Below, piece by piece: positions 54,074-63,741 of a DNA stretch of 64,000 nt. The notes under the pieces are model-generated. The model had not been told where the DNA came from and searched no databases. It saw nothing but the letters and a program-made list of their open reading frames with translations. Numbering within the stretch: position 1 is the first letter of the stretch; each line of letters starts with the position of its first letter. The stretch lies in contig NZ_LUKY01000033.1 of NCBI RefSeq assembly GCF_001881495.1, positions 124,001 through 188,000 of the forward strand, read 5' to 3'. The position numbers were made by a program, and so were the translations under genes. The DNA is from Candidatus Rickettsiella isopodorum. GTDB taxonomy: Bacteria; Pseudomonadota; Gammaproteobacteria; Diplorickettsiales; Diplorickettsiaceae.

Positions 54074-56404
54074 TTAATCCTGCCAAAAACGATGGCTTTT
54101 GTCATAGTAAGTCTCTCTTTGTATAGTATTAGTAAGTACATTTAATTTTAACGTAATAGTTCCTTCAGTTGCCGTGTTATAAATTTCAGAACCTAAACGT
54201 TGATAACGATTTAATACAATTTGATGTGGAAATTTAAAGCGGTTATGAAAACCTGTAGAAAATAAAGCGTAAACGGGTTGCACATAATTTAAAAACGCTA
54301 TGCTTGAAGAGGTTTTACTACCATGATGTGGTACTATTAAAACTGTGCTTTGCAAATCTTTTTGTTTTGCATGAACCAAATAGTTTTCTGCCCTCTTTTC
54401 TATATCGCCCACTAATAAAATACTTTGTAAACGATTACTAATTTTTAGTACACATGAACTATTATTACCTTGATAAAGATGATGCATGGGTGGATATAAA
54501 ATCTCGAAACTAATTCCATCCCACTGCCAATGCATTTTTTCTTCACATAAATTTACGATTTTGGGTAGAAATTTTTTTGGAATACTACTCAGCACCTTGT
54601 TAACTTGTATTTGTTTTAAAATAATCATCGCTCCACCACTATGATCATTATCACCATGACTAACTACCATCAAATTTACTTTTTGAACGCCGATAGTTTG
54701 TAAAAAAGGAAGTATGACCAATTTTCCTGCATCAAAGGATGGACTTAAACGAGGACCTGTATCATAAATCAGGACGTGATGTTGAGTACGAACTACACTG
54801 GCTAAACCTTGCCCAACATCAAGAAGATGAATCCAAATATCGCCATATTGTGGTCTCTGACTTTCCCAAAAAAATAAAGGCAAAATCCAAATGAAACCTA
54901 AACAGCGAGTTGGCATTCCTTTAGGTCCTAAAAGTAATAAAATGCCCACTAAGCTTGAAACTAATATCCATGGAGTTGATACGTAAGCGTAATATTGGGC
55001 TAAAGGTATTTCTGAAAAAAAATTGAGTACTTTCCAAAGTAATTCAAGTAATTGTTCTGCGAAAATTAAGAGAGTGTTTCCAAACACCATGTTAACAAGA
55101 CTAACTAAACTACCTAATAAACTGATCGGTAAAATTATAAATCCAATAGATGGAATCGCTATTAAGTTAGCAGCAAAACTAATCAAAGAAATTTGATGAA
55201 AAAATAATAAAGATAAAGGAATTAACCCTAAGCTGACAGTTACTTGAATCCGACACCAAGCACGCCAATTTGCTAATGGTTTTATGCGATTAGAAACCGC
55301 ATAAAAAATTAATATCACCGCTATAAAGGACAGCCAAAAACTCGCTGATAAAACCGTAAAAGGCTCGATAATCAAAATAATCAATAATGCCAAATGAAAT
55401 GAATGCCAACTAGTAAGATAGCGTTGCTGTATTCTCGTCATTGAAAATGCCACTAGCATCAGTAGCGCACGTTGAGTCGGGATAGAAAATCCCGCTAAAG
55501 CACTATAGAAAACCGCTATTAATAACGTAAGTGCACTAGCAATTTTAGGAGCGGGAATATAAAGAGTAACATAGGGGAGTCGACAGCAAATAAGACGAAC
55601 TATCCAATAAATAATTCCTGCAATAAAAGCAAGATGTAAACCTGAAATAGCAAATAAATGATTAGTCCCTGTACCGCGCATAACTTGCCATTGTTCATCT
55701 GTAATTTCGCAGCGTATTCCTGTCGTTAATGCACTAATAAGTCCTAATAAGGGGTAATCTTGCAAAGATTTTTTTACATTCGCAGTGATTTTTTGGCGTA
55801 AATTATCAATAAAATAATAGGCATTCGCACGTTCAATTAAACGCAAAGGGAATTTTTCTAATAAATAACCTGTCGCACCTATATTTTGTTGGAATAGTTC
55901 CGCTTGATAGTCAAAACTACCAGGATTCCAAAAAGCACGTGGTCGACGGAGACGCAAGGTAAATTGCCAAATATCGCCTTTTTTAAAATGAGTTAATACA
56001 TTCGAATTTTTATAAAAATATCCCTTAATACGCACAGGGATAGGATAGCGTATAGCGATAGAAGTCGCCAAGTGTTGAATAAGAAAGTCAAAACGCACAA
56101 CACCCGAGTGATTTTCTGGAATAGTTAGTATACGTCCTCTAGCAATCAGTATCTTACCTTCTAATATTTTTGGTAATTGTTGAGAGAGACGTTGATGAGC
56201 GGTTATCAAGGACCAAGAAAAACCTAAACAACAAGCAACAAAAAATAAAATCCAGCTCTGAGAAAAAAATAACTTAAAAAAAGCTAACGTAACTAAAATG
56301 ATACTTATAAAAATTAGTAAATAAGCCAGTTTTACCGAAGGTAAATGCGAAAAATGTGTGATCCATATCACGCCGATTAAAAACCCTAACGTCCAGCGGG
56401 CCAT
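54074..56404 (-). CDS. comEC: DNA uptake channel ComEC/Rec2
   Basis: ComEC moves one strand of transforming DNA across the inner membrane during natural competence. The 776-residue protein has an N-terminal soluble region (about 60-190), the competence membrane domain with ALTTGIRCEITDEQW, GTGTNHLFAISGLHLAFIAG and GFSIPTQRALLML, and a C-terminal metallo-beta-lactamase-like nuclease domain with VSHGDNDHSGGA and VPHHGSKTSSS. All three parts are intact and of normal length. With the minor pilins at 36.6-38.3 kb it suggests retained DNA-uptake capacity, at least historically. Confidence 0.95.
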   Translation of the reverse strand: MARWTLGFLIGVIWITHFSHLPSVKLAYLLIFISIILVTLAFFKLFFSQSWILFFVACCLGFSWSLITAHQRLSQQLPKILEGKILIARGRILTIPENHSGVVRFDFLIQHLATSIAIRYPIPVRIKGYFYKNSNVLTHFKKGDIWQFTLRLRRPRAFWNPGSFDYQAELFQQNIGATGYLLEKFPLRLIERANAYYFIDNLRQKITANVKKSLQDYPLLGLISALTTGIRCEITDEQWQVMRGTGTNHLFAISGLHLAFIAGIIYWIVRLICCRLPYVTLYIPAPKIASALTLLIAVFYSALAGFSIPTQRALLMLVAFSMTRIQQRYLTSWHSFHLALLIILIIEPFTVLSASFWLSFIAVILIFYAVSNRIKPLANWRAWCRIQVTVSLGLIPLSLLFFHQISLISFAANLIAIPSIGFIILPISLLGSLVSLVNMVFGNTLLIFAEQLLELLWKVLNFFSEIPLAQYYAYVSTPWILVSSLVGILLLLGPKGMPTRCLGFIWILPLFFWESQRPQYGDIWIHLLDVGQGLASVVRTQHHVLIYDTGPRLSPSFDAGKLVILPFLQTIGVQKVNLMVVSHGDNDHSGGAMIILKQIQVNKVLSSIPKKFLPKIVNLCEEKMHWQWDGISFEILYPPMHHLYQGNNSSCVLKISNRLQSILLVGDIEKRAENYLVHAKQKDLQSTVLIVPHHGSKTSSSIAFLNYVQPVYALFSTGFHNRFKFPHQIVLNRYQRLGSEIYNTATEGTITLKLNVLTNTIQRETYYDKSHRFWQD

Positions 56405-56606
56405 ATTTTTTATTCAGACAATAACTTATCTTGATAACTTATCTTATTGTATATTTTCTTCAAATAAATCTAAAAACACCCTTAAAGTAATAAAAAATAA
56501 TATTTAATATTATTTTTTATCTAAAGCATTATCTTGTATACTTAATGGATGGATTTAAAATTCTCTCGAATTAATGACATGAATTACCAACACAAGGAGT
56601 GTGTTT

Positions 56607-56828
56607 ATGCAAGAACCTACTCATCTTAAGAAAAGAATTTCAGGTAATGTTAACTCTGAAAATACCACCCAAGAAATAGCTCAAGAAACTTCAGCTAAGG
56701 CTTCTAAAAAAACAACCTCTAATGAAAGAAGTCGCTTTTATATCTTTCAAAAGTTAGTATGTTCAAATAGCCCTCTTGTAGACGATGAAAGCGAAGTCAT
56801 GGTAATACCTAAATCTAGACCTAAGTAA
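56607..56828 (+). CDS. Hypothetical 73-residue protein
   Basis: The family was not recognised. The product is polar: MQEPTHLKKRISGNVNSENT, then a Thr/Ser/Lys-rich stretch, the segment RSRFYIFQKLVCSNSPL, and an acidic VDDESEVMV before a basic PKSRPK end. An AAGGAG site lies 7 bases before the ATG at 56607 and excludes the GTG at 56601. There is no signal peptide or membrane span. It stands alone between comEC and pit. The strong translation signal makes it a credible small gene. Confidence 0.65.
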   Translation: MQEPTHLKKRISGNVNSENTTQEIAQETSAKASKKTTSNERSRFYIFQKLVCSNSPLVDDESEVMVIPKSRPK

Positions 56829-56866
56829 TTATCTTCAAGAAACTACGAATTTCTTTTTATGGTTTT

Positions 56867-57877
56867 TTAATGTAGCAGCTGTTTTAAAGGCGCTGCTAAC
56901 ATCATAAAAAAGCTAGCGACTAATCCAGCTGCTGGAATAGTTAATATCCATGCCCACATAATTCGTCGTATAGTGGGCCAATGTGTATTTAGCCAACCAT
57001 TTGTTGAGCCTACTCCTAAAATCGCCCCTGTCACCGTATGTGTGGTAGAAACAGGAATACCTAAATCAGTCGCTGCAAATAACGTAAATGCAGCACCTGT
57101 CGCAGCACACCCGCCACTTAAAGGTGTTAATTTGGTTATTTTATTTCCTAAAGTATGGACAATACGCCAACCTCCTATTAGTGTGCCTAATCCCATTACA
57201 AAGTTACAAGAAATAATTACCCAAAATGGAACATAAAAATGTCCATTTAAAAGACCTGTAGAAAATAATAACACAGCAATAATACCCATCGTTTTTTGGG
57301 CATCATTACCACCATGACCTAAGCTTAATAAAGCCCCTGCAACGAATTGGGCGCGTTTAGCCCAACATTGAGTCTTATCGGAATTGATATCTTTTAAAAA
57401 AAAATGTGCTAATTTTATCAACAGCCAACTTATTGATAATCCTAATAATGGTGACAAAACGATTGCTATCAATACAGGTAGCAATCCATGCCAATTTAAA
57501 ACGTGCCAACCTCCAGCCACTAAAGCTGCACCGACTAACCCTCCTATCAACCCATGAGATGAACTTGAAGGTAAACCAAAATACCACGTTAAAAGATTCC
57601 AAATGATAGCACCCATTAGCGCTGAAAAAAGCACATACGGGGTAATGATATGAGGTTCTATTAATCCCGAGCCTATAGTCGTTGCAACACTTAGATGAAA
57701 AAATAAGAATGCAATAAAATTAAAAAATGCGGCCCACAATACTGCTGTTAAAGGCTTTAAAACCTTTGTTGCAACCATAATAGCGATAGAGTTAGCCGCA
57801 TCATGAAAACCATTAATAAAGTCGAAGATAAATGCTAAGACAATAACAAAATAAATAAATACTAAAGTGCTCGTCAT
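56867..57877 (-). CDS. pit: Inorganic phosphate transporter, PiT family
   Basis: PiT proteins import phosphate (or metal phosphate) with a cation gradient. The 336-residue product has about ten hydrophobic segments and both duplicated signature motifs: FDFINGFHDAANSIA (about 18-32), and GHGGNDAQKTMG (about 188-199) in the second half. ATDLGIPVSTTHTVTGAILG is also typical. A DUF47 regulator gene often precedes pit in bacteria, but none is visible here. The 291-base upstream gap shared with the divergent dapE shows no gene. Confidence 0.93.
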   Translation of the reverse strand: MTSTLVFIYFVIVLAFIFDFINGFHDAANSIAIMVATKVLKPLTAVLWAAFFNFIAFLFFHLSVATTIGSGLIEPHIITPYVLFSALMGAIIWNLLTWYFGLPSSSSHGLIGGLVGAALVAGGWHVLNWHGLLPVLIAIVLSPLLGLSISWLLIKLAHFFLKDINSDKTQCWAKRAQFVAGALLSLGHGGNDAQKTMGIIAVLLFSTGLLNGHFYVPFWVIISCNFVMGLGTLIGGWRIVHTLGNKITKLTPLSGGCAATGAAFTLFAATDLGIPVSTTHTVTGAILGVGSTNGWLNTHWPTIRRIMWAWILTIPAAGLVASFFMMLAAPLKQLLH

Positions 57878-58168
57878 ACAGCATTCTTTCCATCACTTAA
57901 ACTCGATGTTAAGTATACACGACGTTGATAGGGTTGCCACTCTGATGAAGTTAATCCCGTTTGATAAAAAAAGGATTTAATTGAGTTATATTTCATATGA
58001 AAATCTATAGTTGAAAAAACTTATTGTATTTACTTCAGTTATTATTAACTCCTGAAATTCTATAGTTTATTCCTTAAAATTCGATTTCTTATTTCATTTC
58101 TTATTTCCTTTAAATAGCCCCTTTAAGGTAGAATCATATCTTACAATGTTAATATACTCAAAAACCTT

Positions 58169-59308
58169 ATGTTATCGCTTATTGAATTAGTTCAACAACT
58201 TGTTGCTCTACCCTCTGTTACGCCAGATGATAAGGGCTGTCAATCTGTTTTATGTCAGCACTTAAAGCACTTAGATTTTGTGATTGAACACTTACCCTTT
58301 GCAGAAGTCAATAATTTTTGGGCTAGACATGGGAAAGAGTCACCTTTATTTGTTTTTGTTGGACATACTGATGTCGTTCCTACGGGTCCCCTAGACAAAT
58401 GGGATAGTCCTCCTTTTGTGCCTACCATTTGCAATGGCCAACTTTATGGTCGTGGCAGCGCTGATATGAAAGGTAGCCTAGCTGCAATGTTGACCGCGTG
58501 TGAAAAGTTTATTAAAAAATACCCTAATCATAGTGGTTCTATCGCTTGGTTAATTACGAGCGATGAAGAAGGCCCTAGCATCAATGGCACAGCAAAAATA
58601 GCGGAAGTACTTAGAAACAGAAACGAAAAAATAGATTATTGCTTAGTGGGCGAACCTACTTGCGAAAAAAAATTAGGAGATACTTTAAAAATCGGCCGCC
58701 GTGGTTCTTTATCAGCCCATCTGATCATTAAAGGTAAACAAGGTCATATTGCATATCCTCAATTAGCCGAAAATCCTATTCATTGCTTTAGCTCTAGTTT
58801 AGCCGAATTATTGGATATTAATTGGGACGAAGGAATAGCATACCCTAACTTTCAACCTACCAGCTTACAATTTTCTAATATTCATGGTGGCACTGGTGCA
58901 GGTAATGTGATTCCAGATAATCTAGAAGTTAAATTTAATTTTCGTTACTCCCCCGCAACCACTGCAAAAAAATTAGAAGATACTGTAGAAAGTATTTTAA
59001 AAAAACATCATTTAAACTATCAAATCACTTGGCAACGTGGAGGATTTCCTTTTTTAAGCGCTTCAGGCCAGTTACGTTTAGCCTGTTTTGATGCTATAAA
59101 AAAAATTACTGGGGTTACACCTACTATTTCAACGACAGGTGGCACCTCTGATGCCCGTTTTATAGCGCCTTTAGGAGCAGAGATTGTTGAGTTTGGTCCA
59201 TGCAATAGTACTATTCACCAAATTAATGAATGCGTCTCTATTGATGATCTTGAGAAATTAGTTTTAATTTATGAAGAAATTTTAAAGAATACTTTGTGTA
59301 AAAATTAA
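58169..59308 (+). CDS. dapE: Succinyl-diaminopimelate desuccinylase DapE
   Basis: DapE is a dinuclear zinc hydrolase of the lysine/diaminopimelate pathway and supplies DAP for peptidoglycan. The 379-residue product has the metal-binding histidine in FVGHTDVVPTGPLDKW, the bridging Asp in YGRGSADMKGSLAAML, the catalytic Glu in TSDEEGPSINGT and a C-terminal zinc ligand in EFGPCNSTIHQINECV. Length matches the E. coli enzyme (375). It is monocistronic and is followed by a hairpin shared with the convergent L,D-transpeptidase gene. Confidence 0.96.
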   Translation: MLSLIELVQQLVALPSVTPDDKGCQSVLCQHLKHLDFVIEHLPFAEVNNFWARHGKESPLFVFVGHTDVVPTGPLDKWDSPPFVPTICNGQLYGRGSADMKGSLAAMLTACEKFIKKYPNHSGSIAWLITSDEEGPSINGTAKIAEVLRNRNEKIDYCLVGEPTCEKKLGDTLKIGRRGSLSAHLIIKGKQGHIAYPQLAENPIHCFSSSLAELLDINWDEGIAYPNFQPTSLQFSNIHGGTGAGNVIPDNLEVKFNFRYSPATTAKKLEDTVESILKKHHLNYQITWQRGGFPFLSASGQLRLACFDAIKKITGVTPTISTTGGTSDARFIAPLGAEIVEFGPCNSTIHQINECVSIDDLEKLVLIYEEILKNTLCKN

Positions 59309-59408
59309 TTATTTAAATTATTTCAATATCAGAAATTAGCTATTTTTTTAATTTGAGATACAAAGAATATGAACTTAGAACTTAAAAAAAGAGCTCAGTA
59401 AAACACAC

Positions 59409-59434
59409 AAAAAAAAGCAGCCTTTAGGCTGCTT
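59409..59434 (-). terminator. Intrinsic terminator of the L,D-transpeptidase gene
   Basis: AAGCAGCC (59415-59422) pairs with GGCTGCTT (59427-59434) around TTTA. On the minus strand the stem is followed by eight U (A run 59409-59416 on the plus strand), so it ends the transcript of the gene at 59459. It may also affect dapE transcripts. Confidence 0.88.
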
Positions 59435-59458
59435 GCGGTTAATCATTAGTATTCTTTA

Positions 59459-60136
59459 TTATGAAAGAAATTGTGATTTTGATAACCATGATGGGTCAGG
59501 ATAGTAAGCAAATATTAGCGTTCCGTTTTTAATCGAATGGATTAATGAATCGGCAACTACTGGACTCACTGCAAAACAACCCCAACTTCGTCCTAGACGA
59601 CCATGCTGCTGCGCAAATTGCGCCGTTGCATAATCCGCTCTATGGACTACGATATCACGAGCTTCCGCCCTATCGTTAAATCCTTTTTCTAAACCTTTTA
59701 TTCTTAATGAATAGCCGTGTTTACCCTGATAAGTTGATTCAGTTAAAAACACACCTAAACTTGACTCTAAACTTCCTGGTCTATCCGAGAAAGAAGTTGC
59801 GTAGTTGCCACCACTGTTTTGTCCATGGGCAACGTAATCATGAAAAAGGACCGAATCGTTGTTAAGGTCTAATACCCACAATCTTCGTGCTGTTGATGGC
59901 TTGGTATAATCAATAATTGTTAGAATATGTTGATTGTCTAAACCTTCCTGTCTCGCCTTGTTATAAGCCTCTAAGCCTAACTGTAATACTTTAGGATTAA
60001 GAGCTGGAGCTCGCTGACTGAACTGCTGCAGCTCAGCTTGCACATTAGCTCCCTGGTTTACTGGACTAGCATTAACGGTCATCACGAAGAGACCGCTCGC
60101 TAGCAGTAATAAACTTGTTATTTTCTTTAATATCAC
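59459..60136 (-). CDS. Periplasmic murein L,D-transpeptidase catalytic domain protein
   Basis: The 225-residue protein has a signal peptide (about 1-23, cleavage after VNA). Its catalytic domain contains LDLNNDSVLFHDYVAHGQNS, the histidine in VVHRADYA (H165) and the nucleophilic cysteine in GRSWGCFAV (C187). This is the YkuD-related murein L,D-transpeptidase catalytic family, whose members cross-link meso-DAP residues or attach proteins to the wall. The N-terminal part (about 24-70) is probably a linker helix. L,D-cross-links are notable in the resistant small-cell form of Coxiella (family knowledge), so a role in envelope hardening is a reasonable inference. Confidence 0.88.
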   Translation of the reverse strand: MILKKITSLLLLASGLFVMTVNASPVNQGANVQAELQQFSQRAPALNPKVLQLGLEAYNKARQEGLDNQHILTIIDYTKPSTARRLWVLDLNNDSVLFHDYVAHGQNSGGNYATSFSDRPGSLESSLGVFLTESTYQGKHGYSLRIKGLEKGFNDRAEARDIVVHRADYATAQFAQQHGRLGRSWGCFAVSPVVADSLIHSIKNGTLIFAYYPDPSWLSKSQFLS

Positions 60137-60682
60137 TATATAACCCCCTCCTCTGCTTCAACAGAAGAAAGACCACTATAGCATAATTCGTACAATATTT
60201 GAACGTATTTAGCCGGCTTCCTTAGTCAAAAGGCTTACATTTAATACTTCTAATGTAAGCTTTATAATGACAAAATTTGGGGTTTAGGGGGCTTAATCTT
60301 TTGCTTTCAACCTTAAGCTTTAGATTTTTAAGTGCTAGGAAATCTTTAGATACCCCTACCCAAATACCGAAATATTCAGATTTTTAAGGCCTAGTTTTTA
60401 TTCTATATAGAACAACCCTCTGACTCAAAAATTCCTCTAATTCTAAACTAGAATTTAAAGAAGAAATTTGGAGTGTCCAAGAATAATCCTATCCTCTAAA
60501 AATTAGCCTTTCTATCCGACTAATCTATACCGATAATAGCGTTGTAACTCTGCATTTTTTAGTGCTTAAACTAAAATCCTTTCTAGTTAATATTTTAAGT
60601 AAAATTAATTTTTATTTTTTAGCTATTTTTATTGTTATAATCAAAAGTTCGCCATTCTCCTGTATTGATATTGTGTTAAAAA
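60137..60682. other. 546-base AT-rich gap without a recognisable gene
   Basis: No coding frame of interest is visible on either strand. It contains an 11-bp inverted repeat (60231-60241 with 60252-60262, AGGCTTACATT and AATGTAAGCTT) without a T run, and a directly repeated AGATTTTTAAG (60322-60332 and 60378-60388), each followed by a CTAG-containing stretch. It probably holds the promoters of the flanking genes and decayed sequence. Confidence 0.45.
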
Positions 60683-61066
60683 TTATTTCACTTTCCGTGG
60701 TCTGCCACGTTTACGAATAGTGCCTGTTTTAGCTATATTGAGCTGGGATGGTCTTCCTCGTGTGGTTAACATTCTTTTCATTCTTTTTTTATTTCCTTTT
60801 GCCTTTGCAACTGCTAAAGCCTTGAAATTAGCTTCCATTTTTTTATGTTCAATTTTAACAACCTTTTCTAACGCTTTTTGATAAGCCTCTTGCTCAGCAA
60901 TTTTCAGTTTTTCTTTGAAATTGGCTTTGAGCATAGCAATCTTGGCACGCAAGGCTTTTTGTGTCATTCGAGCATTTAGAGCAGCCTTACTACGTTGCAT
61001 TTTTTTAGCTGCACTTAAAGGTGGTCTACCTCGTTTAGTTTTTGTTTGTGCTTTAACATTCATCAT
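60683..61066 (-). CDS. Basic histone-like protein with three AT-hook motifs
   Basis: The 127-residue protein is very rich in Lys, Arg and Ala. Three RGRP cores flanked by basic residues, the minor-groove-binding AT-hook, lie at residues 12-15 (KRGRPP), 103-106 (TRGRPSQ) and 120-123 (KRGRPRK). The middle (about 20-95) is predicted as a long basic helix or coiled coil (AKIAMLKANFKEKLKIAEQE). This suggests a nucleoid-associated protein that bends or bundles AT-rich DNA, functionally comparable to the H1-like proteins of Coxiella or Chlamydia, though not clearly homologous. An AAGGA site precedes the first of two adjacent ATG codons. It is monocistronic. Confidence 0.82.
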   Translation of the reverse strand: MMNVKAQTKTKRGRPPLSAAKKMQRSKAALNARMTQKALRAKIAMLKANFKEKLKIAEQEAYQKALEKVVKIEHKKMEANFKALAVAKAKGNKKRMKRMLTTRGRPSQLNIAKTGTIRKRGRPRKVK

Positions 61067-61292
61067 ATGAGTTCCTTAGAGTTAATATTATATTAAACAA
61101 TCAATATACCTTCTTAAAGTTAAGGTGATATTAAATAATATTTCCTAAATTAAGAAGTATAAACCTAAATAGACATCTTATTATATCGATAAATTATAGA
61201 TAATTCAGCAATATTTTATCACTAAAAAATTCGGCATTCTCTAATAGGATTTTTAACTACTAAATTTACAAATAGCCTTTATGGGGATTTAA

Positions 61293-62615
61293 TTATCTTT
61301 TTTCAATAGGTATATAATTTCTTTGTGTATTTCCAATATATAATTGTCTAGGTCTTGCAATACGGAGTTTAGGGTCAGACATCATTTCTTCCCATTGTGA
61401 AACCCAACCTACTGTACGAGCTAATGCAAAAATTACAGTAAACATATTAGTAGGAACCCCTAAAGCACTTAAAGTAATACCCGAATAAAAATCTACATTA
61501 GGATATAATTTTCTTTCAATAAAATAAGGATCTTCTAAAGCAATTTTTTCTAAAGCTAATGCAAGTTTAAATAAAGGTACTTCTTTTTGGCCAGTTTCTT
61601 CTAATACTTCATGGCATGTCTTTTTCATCACGGATGCACGTGGATCATAATTTTTATAGACACGATGTCCAAAGCCCATTAACCGAAAAGGATCATTAGG
61701 ATCTTTTGCTTTTTCGATGTAATGGTCAATCCGTGAGATATCTCCTATTTCAAGCAACATATTTAAACAAGCTTCGTTAGCGCCACCATGAGCAGGACCC
61801 CATAAAGCGGCTATGCCGGCAGAAATGCAGGCATAAGGGTTAGCGCCTGTTGAACCTGCCAGTCTCACAGTAGAAGTAGAAGCATTCTGTTCATGATCTG
61901 CATGTAAAATAAAAATCTTATCTAAAGCCCTCGCTAACACTGGATTAGGTTGGATCTCTTCGGTTGGAACTCCAAACATCATATGCATAAAATTTTCTGC
62001 ATAATTTAAATGATTAAGAGGATACATAAAGGGCAACCCAGTCGCATACTTATAGGACATGGCAGCAAGGGTTGGCATTTTAGCAATTAATCTTAATGCG
62101 GCTAGTTTACGATGTTCTTTATTATGAATATCCAACAAATCATGATAAAAAGCAGATAGTGCCCCAACAACACCTAACATAATTGCCATGGGGTGAGCAT
62201 CTCTGCGAAATCCATGAAAAAAATGTCGTAATTGCTCATGAACCATCGTGTGTTGATTAATCTCCTCATTAAAACCCTGTTTTTGAATTTGATTCGGCAA
62301 TTCACCATGAAGCAATAGATAAGCAACTTCTATAAAGTCTGATTTTTCTGCGAGTTGATCAATCGAGTAGCCACGATAAAGTAAGATACCTTTATCGCCA
62401 TCAATAAAAGTAATTTTAGAAGAACAGGACGCAGTAGATAGAAACCCTGGATCATAGGTAAATCGATTAACTTTGGCTAATTGAGTCACATCAATAACAT
62501 CAGGCCCTAAGGTCGCTTCGCAAATTGGCAAATTAATTGGAGATAAGTTATTAACCGTCAAAATTGCCGTCGAAGAAGACAAGTCTTTAGTGGTTACTTC
62601 CGCAGATTGAGTCAT
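61293..62615 (-). CDS. gltA: Type II citrate synthase GltA
   Basis: Citrate synthase condenses acetyl-CoA and oxaloacetate, the entry step of the TCA cycle. The 440-residue product has the catalytic histidines in [28 protein letters not shown] and [15 protein letters not shown], the segment [15 protein letters not shown], and the family N-terminal zone [10 protein letters not shown] typical of the NADH-sensitive hexameric type. The open frame extends 13 codons to a TTG, but the ATG at 62615 has a GAGG site 6 bases upstream. It can use the acetyl-CoA released by the beta-oxidation enzymes at 30.7-36.4 kb. Confidence 0.97.
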   Translation of the reverse strand: MTQSAEVTTKDLSSSTAILTVNNLSPINLPICEATLGPDVIDVTQLAKVNRFTYDPGFLSTASCSSKITFIDGDKGILLYRGYSIDQLAEKSDFIEVAYLLLHGELPNQIQKQGFNEEINQHTMVHEQLRHFFHGFRRDAHPMAIMLGVVGALSAFYHDLLDIHNKEHRKLAALRLIAKMPTLAAMSYKYATGLPFMYPLNHLNYAENFMHMMFGVPTEEIQPNPVLARALDKIFILHADHEQNASTSTVRLAGSTGANPYACISAGIAALWGPAHGGANEACLNMLLEIGDISRIDHYIEKAKDPNDPFRLMGFGHRVYKNYDPRASVMKKTCHEVLEETGQKEVPLFKLALALEKIALEDPYFIERKLYPNVDFYSGITLSALGVPTNMFTVIFALARTVGWVSQWEEMMSDPKLRIARPRQLYIGNTQRNYIPIEKR

Positions 62616-62788
62616 AATAGCCTCTGAATTTATAAATTTAATTTCGTACGCCAACTAAACTAGCAATTACCTAAAAAGCGGGTGATATATAACAAAGATA
62701 AAATACTGATGTCAATTTCGGCAACTTATTTAAGATTTAAGCAAATTATTAGAAAGGTGTGCTAGATTTATGCTAGATTAACGATATT

Positions 62789-63739
62789 GTGCAAACTATT
62801 CAACATTTAACTGTAACAAAAGACTATTCTGGCCAGAGACTCGACAATTTTTTAATGTCGCGGTTAAAAGGCCTACCTAAAAGTCGACTTTACCGAATCA
62901 TACGAAAAGGCGAATTACGTATCAATAAAAAAAGGGTAAAGCCGGATTATCGTTTACAAGAAGGGGACATTATTCGCATCCCTCCTCTACGACTTGCCCT
63001 CGTTGCCACGAAAAAAAATAGTTTGAATGAAAAACTAGCTGAGCTACTTGAAAAAGCAATCATTTTTGAAGATAAGCATTTTTTAGTCCTTAACAAGCCG
63101 AGTGGTATTGCTGTCCACGGTGGGAGTGGGATACATTTAGGAGTCATAGAGGCTTTACGTTTACTACGTCCACAATTAAAGTTCTTGGAATTAGTTCATC
63201 GCTTGGATCGGGATACTTCAGGTTGTTTATTACTCGCTAAAAAAAGTAGTGTTCTAAAAGAACTACATGAATTATTACGTTTAGGGAAAATTAAAAAGAC
63301 TTATATTGCTCTAGTGGCAGGGCATTGGCCTAAATCGTTATTAAAAGTCGACGTCCCCTTATATAAGAACCAATTGCTATCAGGAGAACGCATTGTACGC
63401 GTCCAACCAGAAGGCAAAAGTTCCTTAACTGAATTTTCTGTACAACATTATTATGCTGAATCTACGCTGGTCGCAGTAATGCCAATCACTGGTCGCACCC
63501 ATCAAATTCGCGTTCATGCCCAATTTGCCAAGCACCCTATCATTGGAGATGAAAAATATGGCGATAAAGAAATCAATAAAAAGATGCGTCAATTGGGCTG
63601 TAAACGGCTTTTCTTACATGCCAGTCAACTTGAATTTACTTTACCCTCAATAGCGAAAACTATAACGCTAAATGCTGAATTGCCAAAAGATTTAAACCAA
63701 CTTTTAAAATGCCTAACCCCTTTATCGTTGATTAGCTAA
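62789..63739 (+). CDS. rluC: 23S rRNA pseudouridine synthase RluC
   Basis: RluC forms pseudouridines 955, 2504 and 2580 in 23S rRNA. The 316-residue product has an N-terminal S4 domain (YSGQRLDNFLMSRLKGLPKS) and a catalytic domain with LNKPSGIAVHGGSG, the active Asp in VHRLDRDTSGCLL and PITGRTHQIRVHAQ. GIAVHGGSG distinguishes RluC from RluD. The start is a GTG at 62789 with no good ribosome-binding site; translation from a nearby codon cannot be excluded. It is convergent with adk. Confidence 0.94.
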   Translation: MQTIQHLTVTKDYSGQRLDNFLMSRLKGLPKSRLYRIIRKGELRINKKRVKPDYRLQEGDIIRIPPLRLALVATKKNSLNEKLAELLEKAIIFEDKHFLVLNKPSGIAVHGGSGIHLGVIEALRLLRPQLKFLELVHRLDRDTSGCLLLAKKSSVLKELHELLRLGKIKKTYIALVAGHWPKSLLKVDVPLYKNQLLSGERIVRVQPEGKSSLTEFSVQHYYAESTLVAVMPITGRTHQIRVHAQFAKHPIIGDEKYGDKEINKKMRQLGCKRLFLHASQLEFTLPSIAKTITLNAELPKDLNQLLKCLTPLSLIS

Positions 63740-63741
63740 TT

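Noticed and set aside
60231-60262. CTTACA...TGTAAG inverted repeat as a GacA box
   Set aside because: The half-sites are in the reverse order to the GacA consensus (TGTAAG-N6-CTTACA) with a longer spacer.
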